DNA of 64,000 nt. Origin: Bacillus sp. ISL-51. GTDB lineage: Bacteria; Bacillota; Bacilli; Bacillales; Bacillaceae. The notes below the pieces were generated by a model. That model did not search any database. It saw only the letters and a list, made by a program, of their open reading frames with translations, and was not told the origin of the DNA. The position numbers were made by a program, and so were the translations under genes. Positions 12,001 through 20,300 of the stretch are shown here, piece by piece. The stretch spans positions 113,154 to 177,153 of the forward strand of contig NZ_JAGGQB010000011.1 of assembly GCF_018613535.1 (NCBI RefSeq), written 5' to 3'. Position 1 is the stretch's first letter. Each line of letters begins with the position of its first letter.

Positions 12001-14372
12001 GCGGCATAGATGGACGTTTCCGTCGGGCCGTATATGTTTTCGATTCTGGTATTTTTAAAGATTGAGACGGCTTTTTTGACAAGTTCTTTCGGAAAAGCCT
12101 CACCCGCAACCATCACATATTTAACAGGACCGTGCTCTGTAAATGACTTATACCGTTTTACCGTTTCCAGAAACACATTAAATACGGCAGGAGCGAAATT
12201 CAAATGCGTCACCTGATGAGTTTGAATATAATCCATGCAAAGCTGCGGATTTTTTTCTCCGTCCGGCGGCAAAATGACCAGACGGCCGTTTCCGATAAAC
12301 CAGCCGAATAATTCTGATATTGATACGTCAAATACATAATTCGTTTTTAACAAATACGCGTCCTCTTGTCCGACCGGGTACTCGGCTTCCAGAAATTGCA
12401 GTGTATTCATGATGGCCCGGTGCTCAACCATGACGCCTTTCGGTTTCCCCGTACTGCCGGACGTATAAAGGATATACGCAAGGTGATGCGGTTCCGTAAG
12501 GCGCTCCAGTTTCTTCCCTGCGAGAGAGCGGCGGCTGTCTTCAATCTGCACGGTGCTGACGCCGGCATTTAATTGATCGATCCTGCCCCGTGTTTTTGCT
12601 TGCGTTAATACGATGGAGACACCGCTGTCGGCCAATACGTGCGCTAATCGCTCGTTCGGAAACGCAGGGTCCAGCGGCACATATGCTCCGCCTGCTTTTA
12701 AAATACCGAGTATCCCGATGACCATCTCAAATGAACGTTCCGTACAAATGCCGACCGGGCATTCCGGACTGACGCCCTTTTTCTGGAGATCCGCGGCAAG
12801 CGCTGTGCTGCGTTCATCTAATTCGCGGTATGTAAGACTTTGTTCACCAAAGATCACAGCTTTTTTATCAGGATAACGCTCCGCTTTTTCTGTAAACACA
12901 TCATGAATGCAGCGCTCGTTTGACGTATTATATTTCTGTTGCACGCCTTGTTCTTTATGGAGCAGGCCAGAGCATCCTTCAAACGTGACAGCCGGATCAG
13001 AAAGGACTTTTTCTGCCAGCTTTACGTAATGCTCTGCCATCCGTTCGATAGAAGAAGCGCTGTATATATCCGGGTTGTACAGAAATTGCAGGACGGTTTC
13101 ATTTTCTTTTTTATAGACTTCAAGCGCGAGCTCGAATTCCCCTTCTTGATGAATCTCCTCTATCATTTCAATGCCGAGTGATTCATATTGTTCGCTCAGC
13201 TTTTCGGCGCCTTCTGTCTGGAAGAAATTTTGATAGAAAAAGGCGGTTTGAAAAACGGGCGATGCGGCCGGTGAGCGATCAGCCTTCAGTTCTTTAACAA
13301 GCGCCGGAAACGGGTAGGCAGCATGGTCTAGGCCTTCTGCAAGCGTCAGCTGCAGTTCCTTCATAAACGCCGTAAACGATTTACTGCCTGTTTCCCTGCT
13401 TCTGACCGCGATCATGTTAATGAAGTATCCGATCACAGACTCAAATTGAGCCTCAGACCGCCCCATCGTCGGCATACCGACGATCACATCATTCTGATTC
13501 GTATATTGATAAAGCAAACCTTTGAAAATAGCGAGAAACACAACGGATTCATTTACATTATGAGTGCGGGCGGCAGCTTTTATTTGCTGATTCAGTTCAT
13601 CGGGAAGCAAGCGCTGATACGCCTGCCCCCTGCAAGTTTGAACCGAGGATCTCGGATAATCGGCCGGAAGCTCAAGAACCGGCAGCGGTCCGTTAAGCTG
13701 CTGTTTCCAATAAGAGAGATGCGCCTTCCCTGTGTCACTCTTTAACAGCTCTTGCTCCCATAAAACAAAATCATGGTAATCTGCCTCTGCCAGCACAACG
13801 TTCGGCTCTTTGCCTTCGCTCAATTTCGTATACGCGTCTAATAATGCCGTCATAAACGTCATAAGTGACACGCCGTCAAAAATAATATGGTGTATGGTAA
13901 TCAAAACAATCGATTTCTGCTTCGCCTGCCGGAACACATGAACGCGCATTAACGGCCCGGTTTCAAGCGCAAAAGGTTCTTTTGCTTTTTCCTTTATAAA
14001 CGGCACGATATCACGCTCGCTGAGATCTGAAATATCCATTTCAACTGCCGTCAAGAGTGCGCCGGGCTCCTCAGTCTGATAAGGAAGGCCGTTCTCCTCT
14101 TTTATCAGACTGGTTAAAATGGGATGCTGACGCTGCACAAACAAAAGGGCATTTTTAAATGTCTCTATATCCAGCTTTTGAAAACGAAAGCATAACGGGA
14201 TGTTATAAGCGCTCATATCGGGAAACATCTTTTGAAGCATCCACAAACCTTTTTGGCCTTCTGAAAGCGGACGTTTTGCAGATGTCCGCTTGAAGGCATT
14301 TAGCTGCCGTTCGACCTCGGCGATGGTGAGAATTCCTGATCTGTAGGCATCGAGAAGTTCTTTATGATTCAT
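1..14372 (-). CDS. baeN: BaeN, hybrid NRPS/trans-AT PKS (3' end outside window)
   Basis: Fourth megasynthase of the bacillaene line. The frame is open from ATG 14372 to base 1, about 4,790 codons, with no stop in the window. Order seen: condensation domain (residues ~35-455, HHIIFDG near 155-160), adenylation domain (~490-1000, YTSGSTGKPKG near 635), PCP (Ser1034), KS1 (Cys1274 in an NCSSS motif), DH (HIIKGMAIVP), KR (~2190), ACP (Ser2483), KS2 (Cys2745), DH (HVVKGVPILP), KR (~3670), ACP (Ser3965), KS3 (Cys4222), then a DH (HMIKGKPVMP) cut by the window edge. There is no AT domain, as in trans-AT systems. Adenylation pocket positions read D-V-S-N-M-A-I-I-Y; the known family adds alanine here, which I cannot prove from the code. 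GGGAG lies 8 nt before the ATG, which overlaps the end of baeM by 11 bp. The B. subtilis homologue PksN is near 5,500 residues (memory), so roughly 700 should lie outside. Confidence 0.95.
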   Translation of the reverse strand, partial: MNHKELLDAYRSGILTIAEVERQLNAFKRTSAKRPLSEGQKGLWMLQKMFPDMSAYNIPLCFRFQKLDIETFKNALLFVQRQHPILTSLIKEENGLPYQTEEPGALLTAVEMDISDLSERDIVPFIKEKAKEPFALETGPLMRVHVFRQAKQKSIVLITIHHIIFDGVSLMTFMTALLDAYTKLSEGKEPNVVLAEADYHDFVLWEQELLKSDTGKAHLSYWKQQLNGPLPVLELPADYPRSSVQTCRGQAYQRLLPDELNQQIKAAARTHNVNESVVFLAIFKGLLYQYTNQNDVIVGMPTMGRSEAQFESVIGYFINMIAVRSRETGSKSFTAFMKELQLTLAEGLDHAAYPFPALVKELKADRSPAASPVFQTAFFYQNFFQTEGAEKLSEQYESLGIEMIEEIHQEGEFELALEVYKKENETVLQFLYNPDIYSASSIERMAEHYVKLAEKVLSDPAVTFEGCSGLLHKEQGVQQKYNTSNERCIHDVFTEKAERYPDKKAVIFGEQSLTYRELDERSTALAADLQKKGVSPECPVGICTERSFEMVIGILGILKAGGAYVPLDPAFPNERLAHVLADSGVSIVLTQAKTRGRIDQLNAGVSTVQIEDSRRSLAGKKLERLTEPHHLAYILYTSGSTGKPKGVMVEHRAIMNTLQFLEAEYPVGQEDAYLLKTNYVFDVSISELFGWFIGNGRLVILPPDGEKNPQLCMDYIQTHQVTHLNFAPAVFNVFLETVKRYKSFTEHGPVKYVMVAGEAFPKELVKKAVSIFKNTRIENIYGPTETSIYAAYYSCNHEEITSRNTPIGKPIDNTRIYIVDEKLTPVPDGVAGELCVAGAGLARGYYKQPGLTAKSFIDNPFHEGEKLYKTGDLARWLPDGNIEYAGRIDSQVKIRGFRIELGAIETKLSEHPDILDQAVVVQQQNGHKKLTAYYTARTDHAADAKALRQHLLSSLPDYMVPAHFIRLDAMPLSPSGKVNRKDLEQRQAIVHRQEIVSKMPLSEAEAKVTRIWEALLNTTGIRTEDGFFDVGGDSLLAVAAAERIKQELECEFTVTDLFEHSTILAISQFIVETKQADETYLPDEYERERERETYDAMPPYFEDSVAIVGMSCQFPGAKNHHEFWKQLKEGKESVRFFSAEELRKAGVPEDLIGNPDYVPALSTIEGKDLFDPGFFHISPKDAEFMDPQLRLLLLHSWKAVEDAGYVAKDIPNTSVYMSASNNSYRSLLPEKTTEGHDSPDGYVSWVLAQSGTIPTMVSHKLGLKGPSYFVHSNCSSSLVGLYSAYKSITGGESEYALVGGATLHASTSIGYVHQTGLNFSSDGHVKAFDASADGMAGGEGTAVILLKKASQAVEDGDHIYAMLRGIGLNNDGADKVGFYAPSVKGQTEVIQNVLDSTNIHPETVSYIEAHGTGTTLGDPIEMSALQQVYKKYTDQEQYCGIGSVKTNIGHLDTAAGLAGCIKVAMSLYHQELAPTINYTKPNPNIKLDGSPFYVVDERKPLPEKETPHRAALSSFGLGGTNAHAIFEQYRQERADEAIHDQPPYLIPLSAKSKPRLTAYATALLDFLHEGETDVSLRDLAYTYQTGREAMESRAAFITNNIHDLKRRLQEFINGSDKNILQGEKVRNKEASPQQMEEAAALETAEEKLSVLAALWIEGVRVDWRMLYNESMPQRISAPTYPFAEERYWPEEDAKQAETKLLHPLVHQNTSILQEQRFSSVFTGKEYFIAEHIIKGMAIVPAAVTLEMARAAAEQGIGGVTEESLCMRLKHIVWVRPVIADQQSVDVHIGLYEEEDGQIHYRMYGEPEALGEEPPLYNQGIAEIIQKGRSERLDLDQLQRQCTEGTMESEAFYRGMIGADYGPGYKGVQLVYRGDGRLLAKLKLPESVSHTKDDYVLHPSMMDGALQAAEYLQNVTRAQLAENGEPFKAALPFALEELEVLKSCVSDMWVHVTFSANNKAGDLIQKADIDLCDSDGEVCIRMRGFSTRIMEEETNSSLSAGRTATLLAEPVWTEQTAEKSGEASSYDQHIVFLCEYDEAVKKAVETKLEHASVFTLDARPGSAEARFQSYAGQLFGHIKTILKSKPQGRILLQAVTRSTGLQQLFTGITGLFKTASLEHSKLTCQMIEAENKESAEGIAEKIAENQMHPENAHVKYENGKRYIADWREMDVPQEEPDIPWKDRGVYLITGGAGGLGLIFAKEIAKRTEESVIILTGRSALGEKQENTLESLRSTGASVCYEQTDITEEAEVYQLIRGIRQKHGRLDGILHSAGIIKDNYMVKKPAEEFQEVLAPKVKGLVYLDEASKNETLDFFIVFSSLSGVMGSIGQADYASANVFMDVYAEYRQSLTQSGERYGKTLSVSWPLWKEGGMRADQHTKDMLMQQAGVAPLSTQAGINALYQGLMGGAARMTVFEGDVNNIKAKLLHQQDDKPKAETEKRHDIDADSLLEKVKHLLKQQASALLKVKVDSIDHHEEMTKYGLDSISMTEFTNQLNRTYQLKLTPTIFFDHPTIHEFAVHLTEEYEAEFAKRFTVSTKTNQAAEPARKTQNMHSAVKRRRTYPAAKPETKRHDTQREPIAIVGISGIFPMAEDIDAYWQNLKEGKDCMTEIPKDRWDWRDYYGDPAKEANKTNVKRGGFIDGIAEFDPLFFGISPREAEQMDPQQRLLLTYAWKAIEDAGYAAKSLSGTKTGVFIGTGNTGYGSLLANANSAIEGSSAANTSPSVGPNRVSYTLNLHGPSEPIDTACSSSLVAIHHAISSIEEGTCDMALAGGINTIILPDVYISFDKAGALSKEGRCKTFSDQADGFAHGEGAGLFFLKRLKAAEEDGDHIYGVIKGSAVNHGGRAASLTTPNPKQQAEVIKAAYQKAGIDPKTVTYIEAHGTGTELGDPVEINGLKAAFSSFADEKDKTTGYCGLGSVKTNIGHLSLAAGAAGIIKILMQMKHKTLVKSLHCETVNPYIKLEDSPFYLVRETMEWQAPKDERGQEQPRRAGISSFGIGGVNAHIIIEEYIPTDREETDQSHQHPGLFVLSAKNEKRLKEQAEQLKHAIQQKRYDQLSLVSMAYTLQTGRDAMEERLAIIAGTAEELQEKLSQFVNEDESADLYRGRIDKSTLQMLTEDEEIQEAVEKWMARGKYAKLLELWVKGLDVDWAKLYGDQPPKRISLPTYPFAKDRYWVSGTAHKNEGEGTAFTGAGAVLHPLLHRNTSNLTEQRFSSTYTGEEFYLADHVVKGVPILPGVAHLEMARAAMEEAAELQAGEGSVKLKNTVWVRPITIDEEPLDVNIRLVPDDTDDVQYDIYSYSETADPIVYSQGSASVHPEAQAPVLDLQHLQAQCVQSPFTVDEVYDTYRMIGFDYGPAFRGVEAIYTGENFVLGKLSLHPACMDTLEDYTMHPGLMDSALQASSILTGTNDQKLMLPFAVQELEVYGRCSADMWVYARLSEDNKAADRVEKRDIDICDENGAVCVRLKGLSFRSAEKEPEKKAETLETLMFEPVWTRNSQAADQPAPVFARHIVMLCETNAGTKEIVEAGVAGAECIKLASAHKGAAERYRDYAEQVLETLQQILAEKPEGDVLVQAVLSKTDKHQLFSGLSSLLKTAGLENKKLKAQLIEVEAAENGKIADIIKENKNHADDGRVKYENGIRYSADVKEVAIPDKNIRIPWKDGGIYLITGGAGGLGFIFAKEIAAKVKQPTLILTGRSALSVNQQKQLESLRLLGANAEYRQTDVTEAQAAADVIKSIETKYGDLHGIIHSAGVMKDQYVVKKTKKELHGVLAPKADGFVNLDEATTHLALDFFIVFSSISGVTGNPGQADYAAANAFMDSYAAYRNALVTAMYRHGHTLSINWPLWKDGGMQVDEETAKLTMKRTGVTPMRTETGIEALYQAWNMGKTSVLVMEGIRDVMQEKLLQKAPSSAAPAKTAEETAAPKGLSAKLQDLLGDEVSELLKIKPEEIDTDLEFNQYGFDSITLTEFANKLNETYHLELAPTIFFEYATIQTLAAYLSKEYKTQFTDRTQPKEEKQIRTKNDADIRLTGKKRFAKPVTKPVQTEMKQTPEPVAIVGMSGVFPKAKNIDEYWKKLEKGADCITEVPADRWDWREYYGDPLYEANKTNVKWGGFIDGVADFDPLFFGISPLEAEQMDPQQRLLMMYAWKAIEDAGYSAKSLSGTKTGLYIGTGNTGYGSLFSDLDIGGASAANMSPSAGPNRVSYMLNLHGPSEPIDTACSSSLVAIHHAVCAIENGNCDMAIAGGVNTVVTPQGHIAYDKAGALSKEGKCKTFSDRADGFAVSEGAGILFLKKLSEAEKAGDHIYGVIKGSAVNHGGRANSLTTPNPKAQAEVVRTAYEKAGIDPRTVTYIEAHGTGTELGDPVEINGLKAAFQKLYEKTGDSAVHTSHCGLGSAKTNIGHLSLAAGVAGVIKVLMQMKHKTLAKSLHSEVINPYIKLKDSPFYIVQEKREWNALKDEKGNDVPRRAGISSFGIGGVNAHVVIEEYIPRQAEKAVTPKRPHIFVLSAKDEERLKEQAQQLADTSFTDGQLFDMAYTLQAGRDAMEERAAIIASSAEELRDKLNSCAKGRYNISGIYKGKTDKAAIKAMMANGNVQENIEEWQKRREIDKLAELWVQGIDMNWDSLYEETQPKRVSLPTYPFAKERYWITDNRPKAQKPRADVTAARVLHPLLHENISDLTEQRFRSVFTGQETIFTDHMIKGKPVMPGVAYLEMARAAVTQAVKGQKEHPSVIRLKNIVWVQPIEAAGQPIEAEISLVPKENGEIAYDIYTESQTASNGRQIHCQGA

Positions 14373-17300
14373 ACGTTTTACTCCCTTCTATGATGTCTTG
14401 CACTCTTTCAAAATCTAATGTTCCTTCTGAGACTTGTTTCATCATGGCGATGATCTCCTGATCTGTGTACGGCTCCTTGTTTTCAGGCTCAGCGGTTTCT
14501 GAATCTGTCTGAACCGGCGCCTTTTCTGTCCGGTAAAACCCCTCGATCGCCTCTTTATGTTCTGTCAGATAGTATTTCATGAGATCCCCGAGCGTTGCAT
14601 AGCTGTAAAATAACGCCGGTGTCACTTCAATACCGTAATGTTTCGATAAGAGAGCGGCGAATTTTGCTAAATAGATAGAATCAAATCCGAATTCCGCCCA
14701 ATTTTTATGCAGGACGAGCTTGTCCTTGGATATTTTAATCAGGCTGTGAATCAGCTCTTTCATATCCGACTCAAGGCGTTCCTCCACGCTTTCAGCCTGG
14801 ATCGGCGCTATTATTTCAGACGGAACTGGCAGTTCTTCCGAGGCTTGCTGACTGATTCCTAAAAAGCGCTCAGCTCGGCTTCTTTTTCCGGCAATGACCA
14901 GATACTGCGAGTCTTCTTGGGATATAATGCGCTCGAATAAGTCAATGCCTTCTTCTGTTTCTAACAGGCGCTGGCCGCTTGATTTCAAGTACATTCCCGT
15001 CGTCTCTTCACCGCCGACTCCCATTCCGCCGTTTTTCCATACCGGCCAGTTGATCACAAAGGCTTTGCCATGCACTGCATGTTCGTTTTTATATTGTGCG
15101 TACGCCATTTGGAACCTGTTTGCCGCCGCATAATCACAGCATCCAAAGTCTCCCAAGACAGCCGAGGTGGAAGAGAAGTAGCAGATGAAATCTGGCGTTT
15201 CTTCTTTCAGCCACTCGTCAAGAAGCAGGCTCCCCCTCACTTTCGGCTCAATCGTATGCTGGAAATTCTCGATTTCTTTCTCAAAAATAGACGTTTTGCT
15301 TTCGATACCGGCCGCATGAATGACGCCGTGAATTTCCCCAAACCGTTCTTTGGCGCGCTTTATGCAGTCACCCATGCCGATCGGATCGCAGACGTCGGCT
15401 TCAGCATAAATGACGCCTGCTCCCAGCTCCATGAGTTCTTTCATTTTTTCTTTCTTTTTCTCATCGATTGGCGATCGGCCCGTGAGAATGACATTGGCCT
15501 GATAATTTTGGGCCAGATGACGGGCAAATAAGTAACCAAGGCCTCCTAATCCGCCTGTAATGAGATATGTTCCGCCGGTTCTGAGTCTGTTGTTCCCCGG
15601 CGATAATTGAGCCCGCTCCATGTGATACACAAAGCGTGTTCCCTTTTCATAGAAAGCGGTATGTTCTGTTTCGCCCTTCAGCTCTGCCCATATTTTCTCC
15701 ATCCAGTCAGTCATCGTTCCGCCTGCTTTTTGGAAAAGACCGGTGATGTTTGTATTCGGAAGGACGATGCCGAGCGACCGTTCAAAGCCGATCCACGACT
15801 CCAGATAGCACCTTTCAAGACCCGTTTCAAATGCTCCCGCCAGTAATACCCGTTCAGGCTGGAGCTTGGCTGCAGCCATTGCCTGCAATATATAGACGAT
15901 ACATGAATAATCTTCTATACAGCTTTTGTCTTCCAGCGTCCATAAATATAAAACAGCAGAGGCTTCGCCATGTTCTTTTTGAATATGCGTAAAGGCTTTT
16001 TCATAGGAATGCGGATCTTTCCGCACCACTTGATAGCTGCCGGAAGGAAAAGCTTCGTACCGGTCCCCCTGTGCTATAAAAATGACTTTTGCTTCACTGT
16101 CAAATGACCGGACTGCCGAGACGGCCGCCTGCTGCTTTACTGGGTCAGAAAGGAAAGAAATCAGCGTTTTGATTTTCTTTTCTCCCGCTTGCGGCACGGC
16201 CTGTTCTTTCAGCACTTCCCGGAAGGCCATCACCTCAAATCGCTCCGCTGTGTCTTTTTCAGCAGATCGTTTGCTCACCGGAGCAGCTTTTCGTTCTGCA
16301 GGCTGCTGGTGCCAAAAGCGTTCTTTTGCAAACGGATAAGCAGGAAGACTGATGCGCGCCGGCGGAATGTCGCCGTACAGTTTCGCCCAGTTCACATCCA
16401 CCCCTTTTACCCAAAGCTCAAGCAGTTTTGAAAATTTGCCTTTGCTGATCCAAGCATCAATGATGGCTCCCATATCCTCATCCGCCGCAAATACGCTGAG
16501 CATCCGTTTGTTTTCTTCCGTTCCGTCCCGGTACACCCCGGCGGTCTCTTCCCCAGTGATAAACGCATTCAGTTTTTCCTCAAGTTCTTTAAGCGAATGA
16601 ACGATAACGCCGAGACGCTCCTCCATCGGTACACGGCCCGTTTGAAGAGTGCAGGCCATATTGATAAGATCTGAGTCGTCGTACCTATTGTCACGGATGG
16701 CGGCTGTGAGCTGTTTTGCTTTCTCATTGAGCCGTTCGATGTTTTTCGCAGACAGCACGATTAATGCGGGCGGATAAGCCGGTTGAACGGGCTCTTTGTC
16801 AGCAATATATTCTTCTATGACCAGGTGGGCATTCGCTCCCCCCGCGCCGAAGCTGCTTAATCCCGCCCGTCTCGGACATTCTTTGCCATCGATGACAGGG
16901 CGTTTCCACTCACTGAGCTCCTGCTGGACGATAAACGGCGTATACGCGAAATCAATATTAGGGTTCAGCTGTTTCGCGTGCAGTGACGGAGCAATCTTGC
17001 GGTCTTTCAGCTGGAATAATATTTTGGTCAATCCGGCAATCCCGGCCGCGCTTTCGCAATGGCCGATATTTGATTTGGCGGAGCCGATGGCGCAAAATTG
17101 TCTATCCGTTGTTTCCTCTTCAAATGCTTTTGTTAACCCGGCAATTTCAATCGGATCGCCTAATGCCGTTCCCGTGCCGTGGGCTTCAATATAGCTGACA
17201 GTCCGCGCCGGGACATTCGCCCTTTGAAGAGCTTCTTTGATTAGTGCGGCTTGCGCATTCGGATTCGGAACTGTGTAGCCGTTCGTTTTGCCGCCGCTGT

Positions 17301-20300
17301 TGAGCGTGCTGCCTTTAATAACGCCGTAAATATGGTCGTTGTCGGCAATAGCTTTGTCTAATGGTTTTAAAACGACAGCGCCTACACCCTCTCCGTCTAC
17401 AAACCCGTCCGCGCGGTCTCCGAATGATTTGCATGTATCGCTTGCAGACAGCATGTTCATGACTGATAGATTCATATAATGGATCGGATCTGTGACAATA
17501 TTTACGCCTCCGGCAATGGCACACTCGCTTGACCCGCTGTATATGCTTTCAAGCGCCAGGTGAATCGCCGTCAGGGAAGAAGAGCAGGCTGTGTCCACTG
17601 CAATGCTCGGCCCTTGGAAGTCAAAAAGATATGATACTCTGTTGGCGATGGACCAATAGCCGTAGCCGGTCGGATAGTTTTTGTTCATCGCTCCGGCAAA
17701 CACGCCGATTTTTCTGCTTTGACACAGGTTATCAGGTGTGTAGCCCGCGTCTTCGATACTGGCGTAAGCCGTCTCTAAAAACAAACGCTCTTGCGGGTCC
17801 ATCCGCTCTGCTTCTAAAGGAGAAATCTGAAAGAAGAGCGGATCAAATTTGTCCATATCCTCTATAAAGCCGCCCCATTTCGTATAAATAGAGCCTTCTT
17901 TTCCTTTTTCTTCATCGTAATAATCCTGCCAGTTCCAGCGGTCTTCCGGAATTTCTTCAATACAGTTTTTTCCCTTTTTAATATTGTCCCAAAGAGCAGC
18001 GGCCGTTTTTGCTTGCGGATATCTGCCTGAAACGCCGATGATGGCAACGTCACGGACTGAATTCTGCGGCGCTGTCTCTGCCGTGATCCGTTTTTCCCTT
18101 CGGTAGCGGCGGGATGTCTGAAGAGGCATCACAGGTTTTGCCGCCTGCGGTTTTGAAGCCGTCTCCGGTTCTGCTTGAACAGGCACAGCTCCGGTCAGTT
18201 TAATCATCGCGTCTCTTTTTGTTTTGATTAAGTGTTCGACAAGAGCATCGATCGTCTGATATTCAAAAAATAAAGTGCTGCTGACTTGGTCTAAGACATT
18301 TCGCAGCGTATTTGTCAGCTGTACGACGACGATGGAATCGATTCCGTATTTCTCAAGCGGCGCTTTCGAATCGATATGGCTTGGCGGAATTTTTAACGTT
18401 TCTCCTATTAACGTTTTCATATACTCCGTGCTTTTTTCCTTTAAGGAGACGTCACTTTTTTGCACGGCTGTTTGCTGATCAGCGGGCGGAGCCGGCTGGG
18501 CTTGCGGCGCTTCATCCCGTTTCCCGGATACAGTCTGCAAAGCCTGACGGACGATGCCGTTGCTGTTGGCCGCGATGATCTGATGACTCAAATCATGTGC
18601 CGCTTCAGCAGGGAAAAAGACCGAGTGGCAGCCTTCGCTTTCTAACACTTGCTTCCAGCTTTCAGGATACAGGCCCGGGCACCCCGGAATGCGCAGCTTT
18701 GTATCTTCATGAAGCCACCAGCCTTCAAGCAGCCCGAAGGTAATATGCGGAAACAGGCTGTTTCCCGCCATTTCATTTAAAAGCAGCAATCCGTTATGCT
18801 TCAGAACCGCTTTTGCGTTTCTCAGCGTTTGTCGGATGTCTTTCGTCGCATGAAGCACATTTGCGGCAACGACAATGTCGTATGCGCCGGGATCTATGTC
18901 CTGATGAGAAAGCGGCGCTTCTGCATTAAAGATTTTATAAGTCAGATAAGGATTCTTTTCGCCATATTCGGTTTCAGCATGCACGAGAAAGGCTTTTGAT
19001 AAATCGGTATAGCAGTATTCTTTTATATTGTTCTGATACGGCTTCAGCTTTTCAAAGATTCCCGCGCTTGTTCCGCCGGTACCAGCCCCGATTTCCAATA
19101 TGCGGATAGAGGCTTCAGTATCTTGGCTGATCCGTTCTTTCACATAGGCTGTTAATGTGTCGGAAAGCACGCTGTTAAAGTAATCAGCGACTTGATTATG
19201 TTTATATATCCCTTCAACAAGTTCCATGGAAGAGTGAGGGAACATGATATCCGTCGCCGGCACGTTCTCCCGCAAGATGTCCGGCAGTGATTTGAGCATC
19301 GTTTCAGCTAAAACGGACATCGCTTTCGTATTGGCGTTATTCAGCCACTCTCCTTTTCTCCGCTCCCATTCCTGCCATATCGAGCCGCTTGCGCTTTTTG
19401 CCCGGGCAGACAGGGTAAATGAATCCGTATCGCCATCAAGATAACGATGCTCCAGCAGGAAAGCCACACTTTGTTCGAGCCATTTTTTAAAATAAACATG
19501 CTCAGGCTCATACGCTTTCATGCTCTCCGGTGTTAACAAGCCTGCTTCCTTAAGCTGGGCGATCAGCAGCTGATAAAGAAAATCATCCAGCTCCCCGTGT
19601 TCAGCGCCTCTTAACGTTTCCGCTTCGGGCGGGCGCACATCCAGCTGTGCTGCAGCGGTGAGAGGCTGCGGCAGATAAACGGACATCTGTTCTTGTTCAT
19701 TCATGCCTTCTACAGCAACTGGTTTTGTCGTATGAATGAAAGCCGCTTGATGCACAGGCATGGTCAAGAGCGCTTCTAACGCCTCCATCGCGGCATCCGG
19801 TTCAATCAATCCAAGTCCGATTTGATCCATGAGCTGAACAAAATTGCCGTCTTCAGCGGCTTCGCTGTTCCCCCAATATCCCCAATTCATCACTTTCACC
19901 GGGCAGTTCCAGTTCAGTTCAAGCTCCTTCGCGAATGCATCACTAAAGGCGCAGCCTGAAGCGTAGTGGCTTTGTTTCACATTATGGATAAATGCCACAA
20001 GTGAGGAGAAAAAGAGCGCAAAGTCAAGCGGCTCCCGTTCAAACACTTTTGCCATAGACACGCTTACGTCAGCTTTTGCCCTCAGCACCGCCTTAAATTC
20101 ATCTAACTCCATATTATTCAGGCTTTGCTCGGACAGATCCATTGCCGAATGAATGACGCCGTTAATGTTTGTCCAGCGCTCTTTTATACGGTGATAAGCC
20201 CGCTCTAATGAGGCACTGTCGGCGGCATCGGCTGAAACATACTCAGGAGCCGGGCCGTATGCGGCAAGCCTGTCCAGCTTTGCCTGTATCGACTCATTTA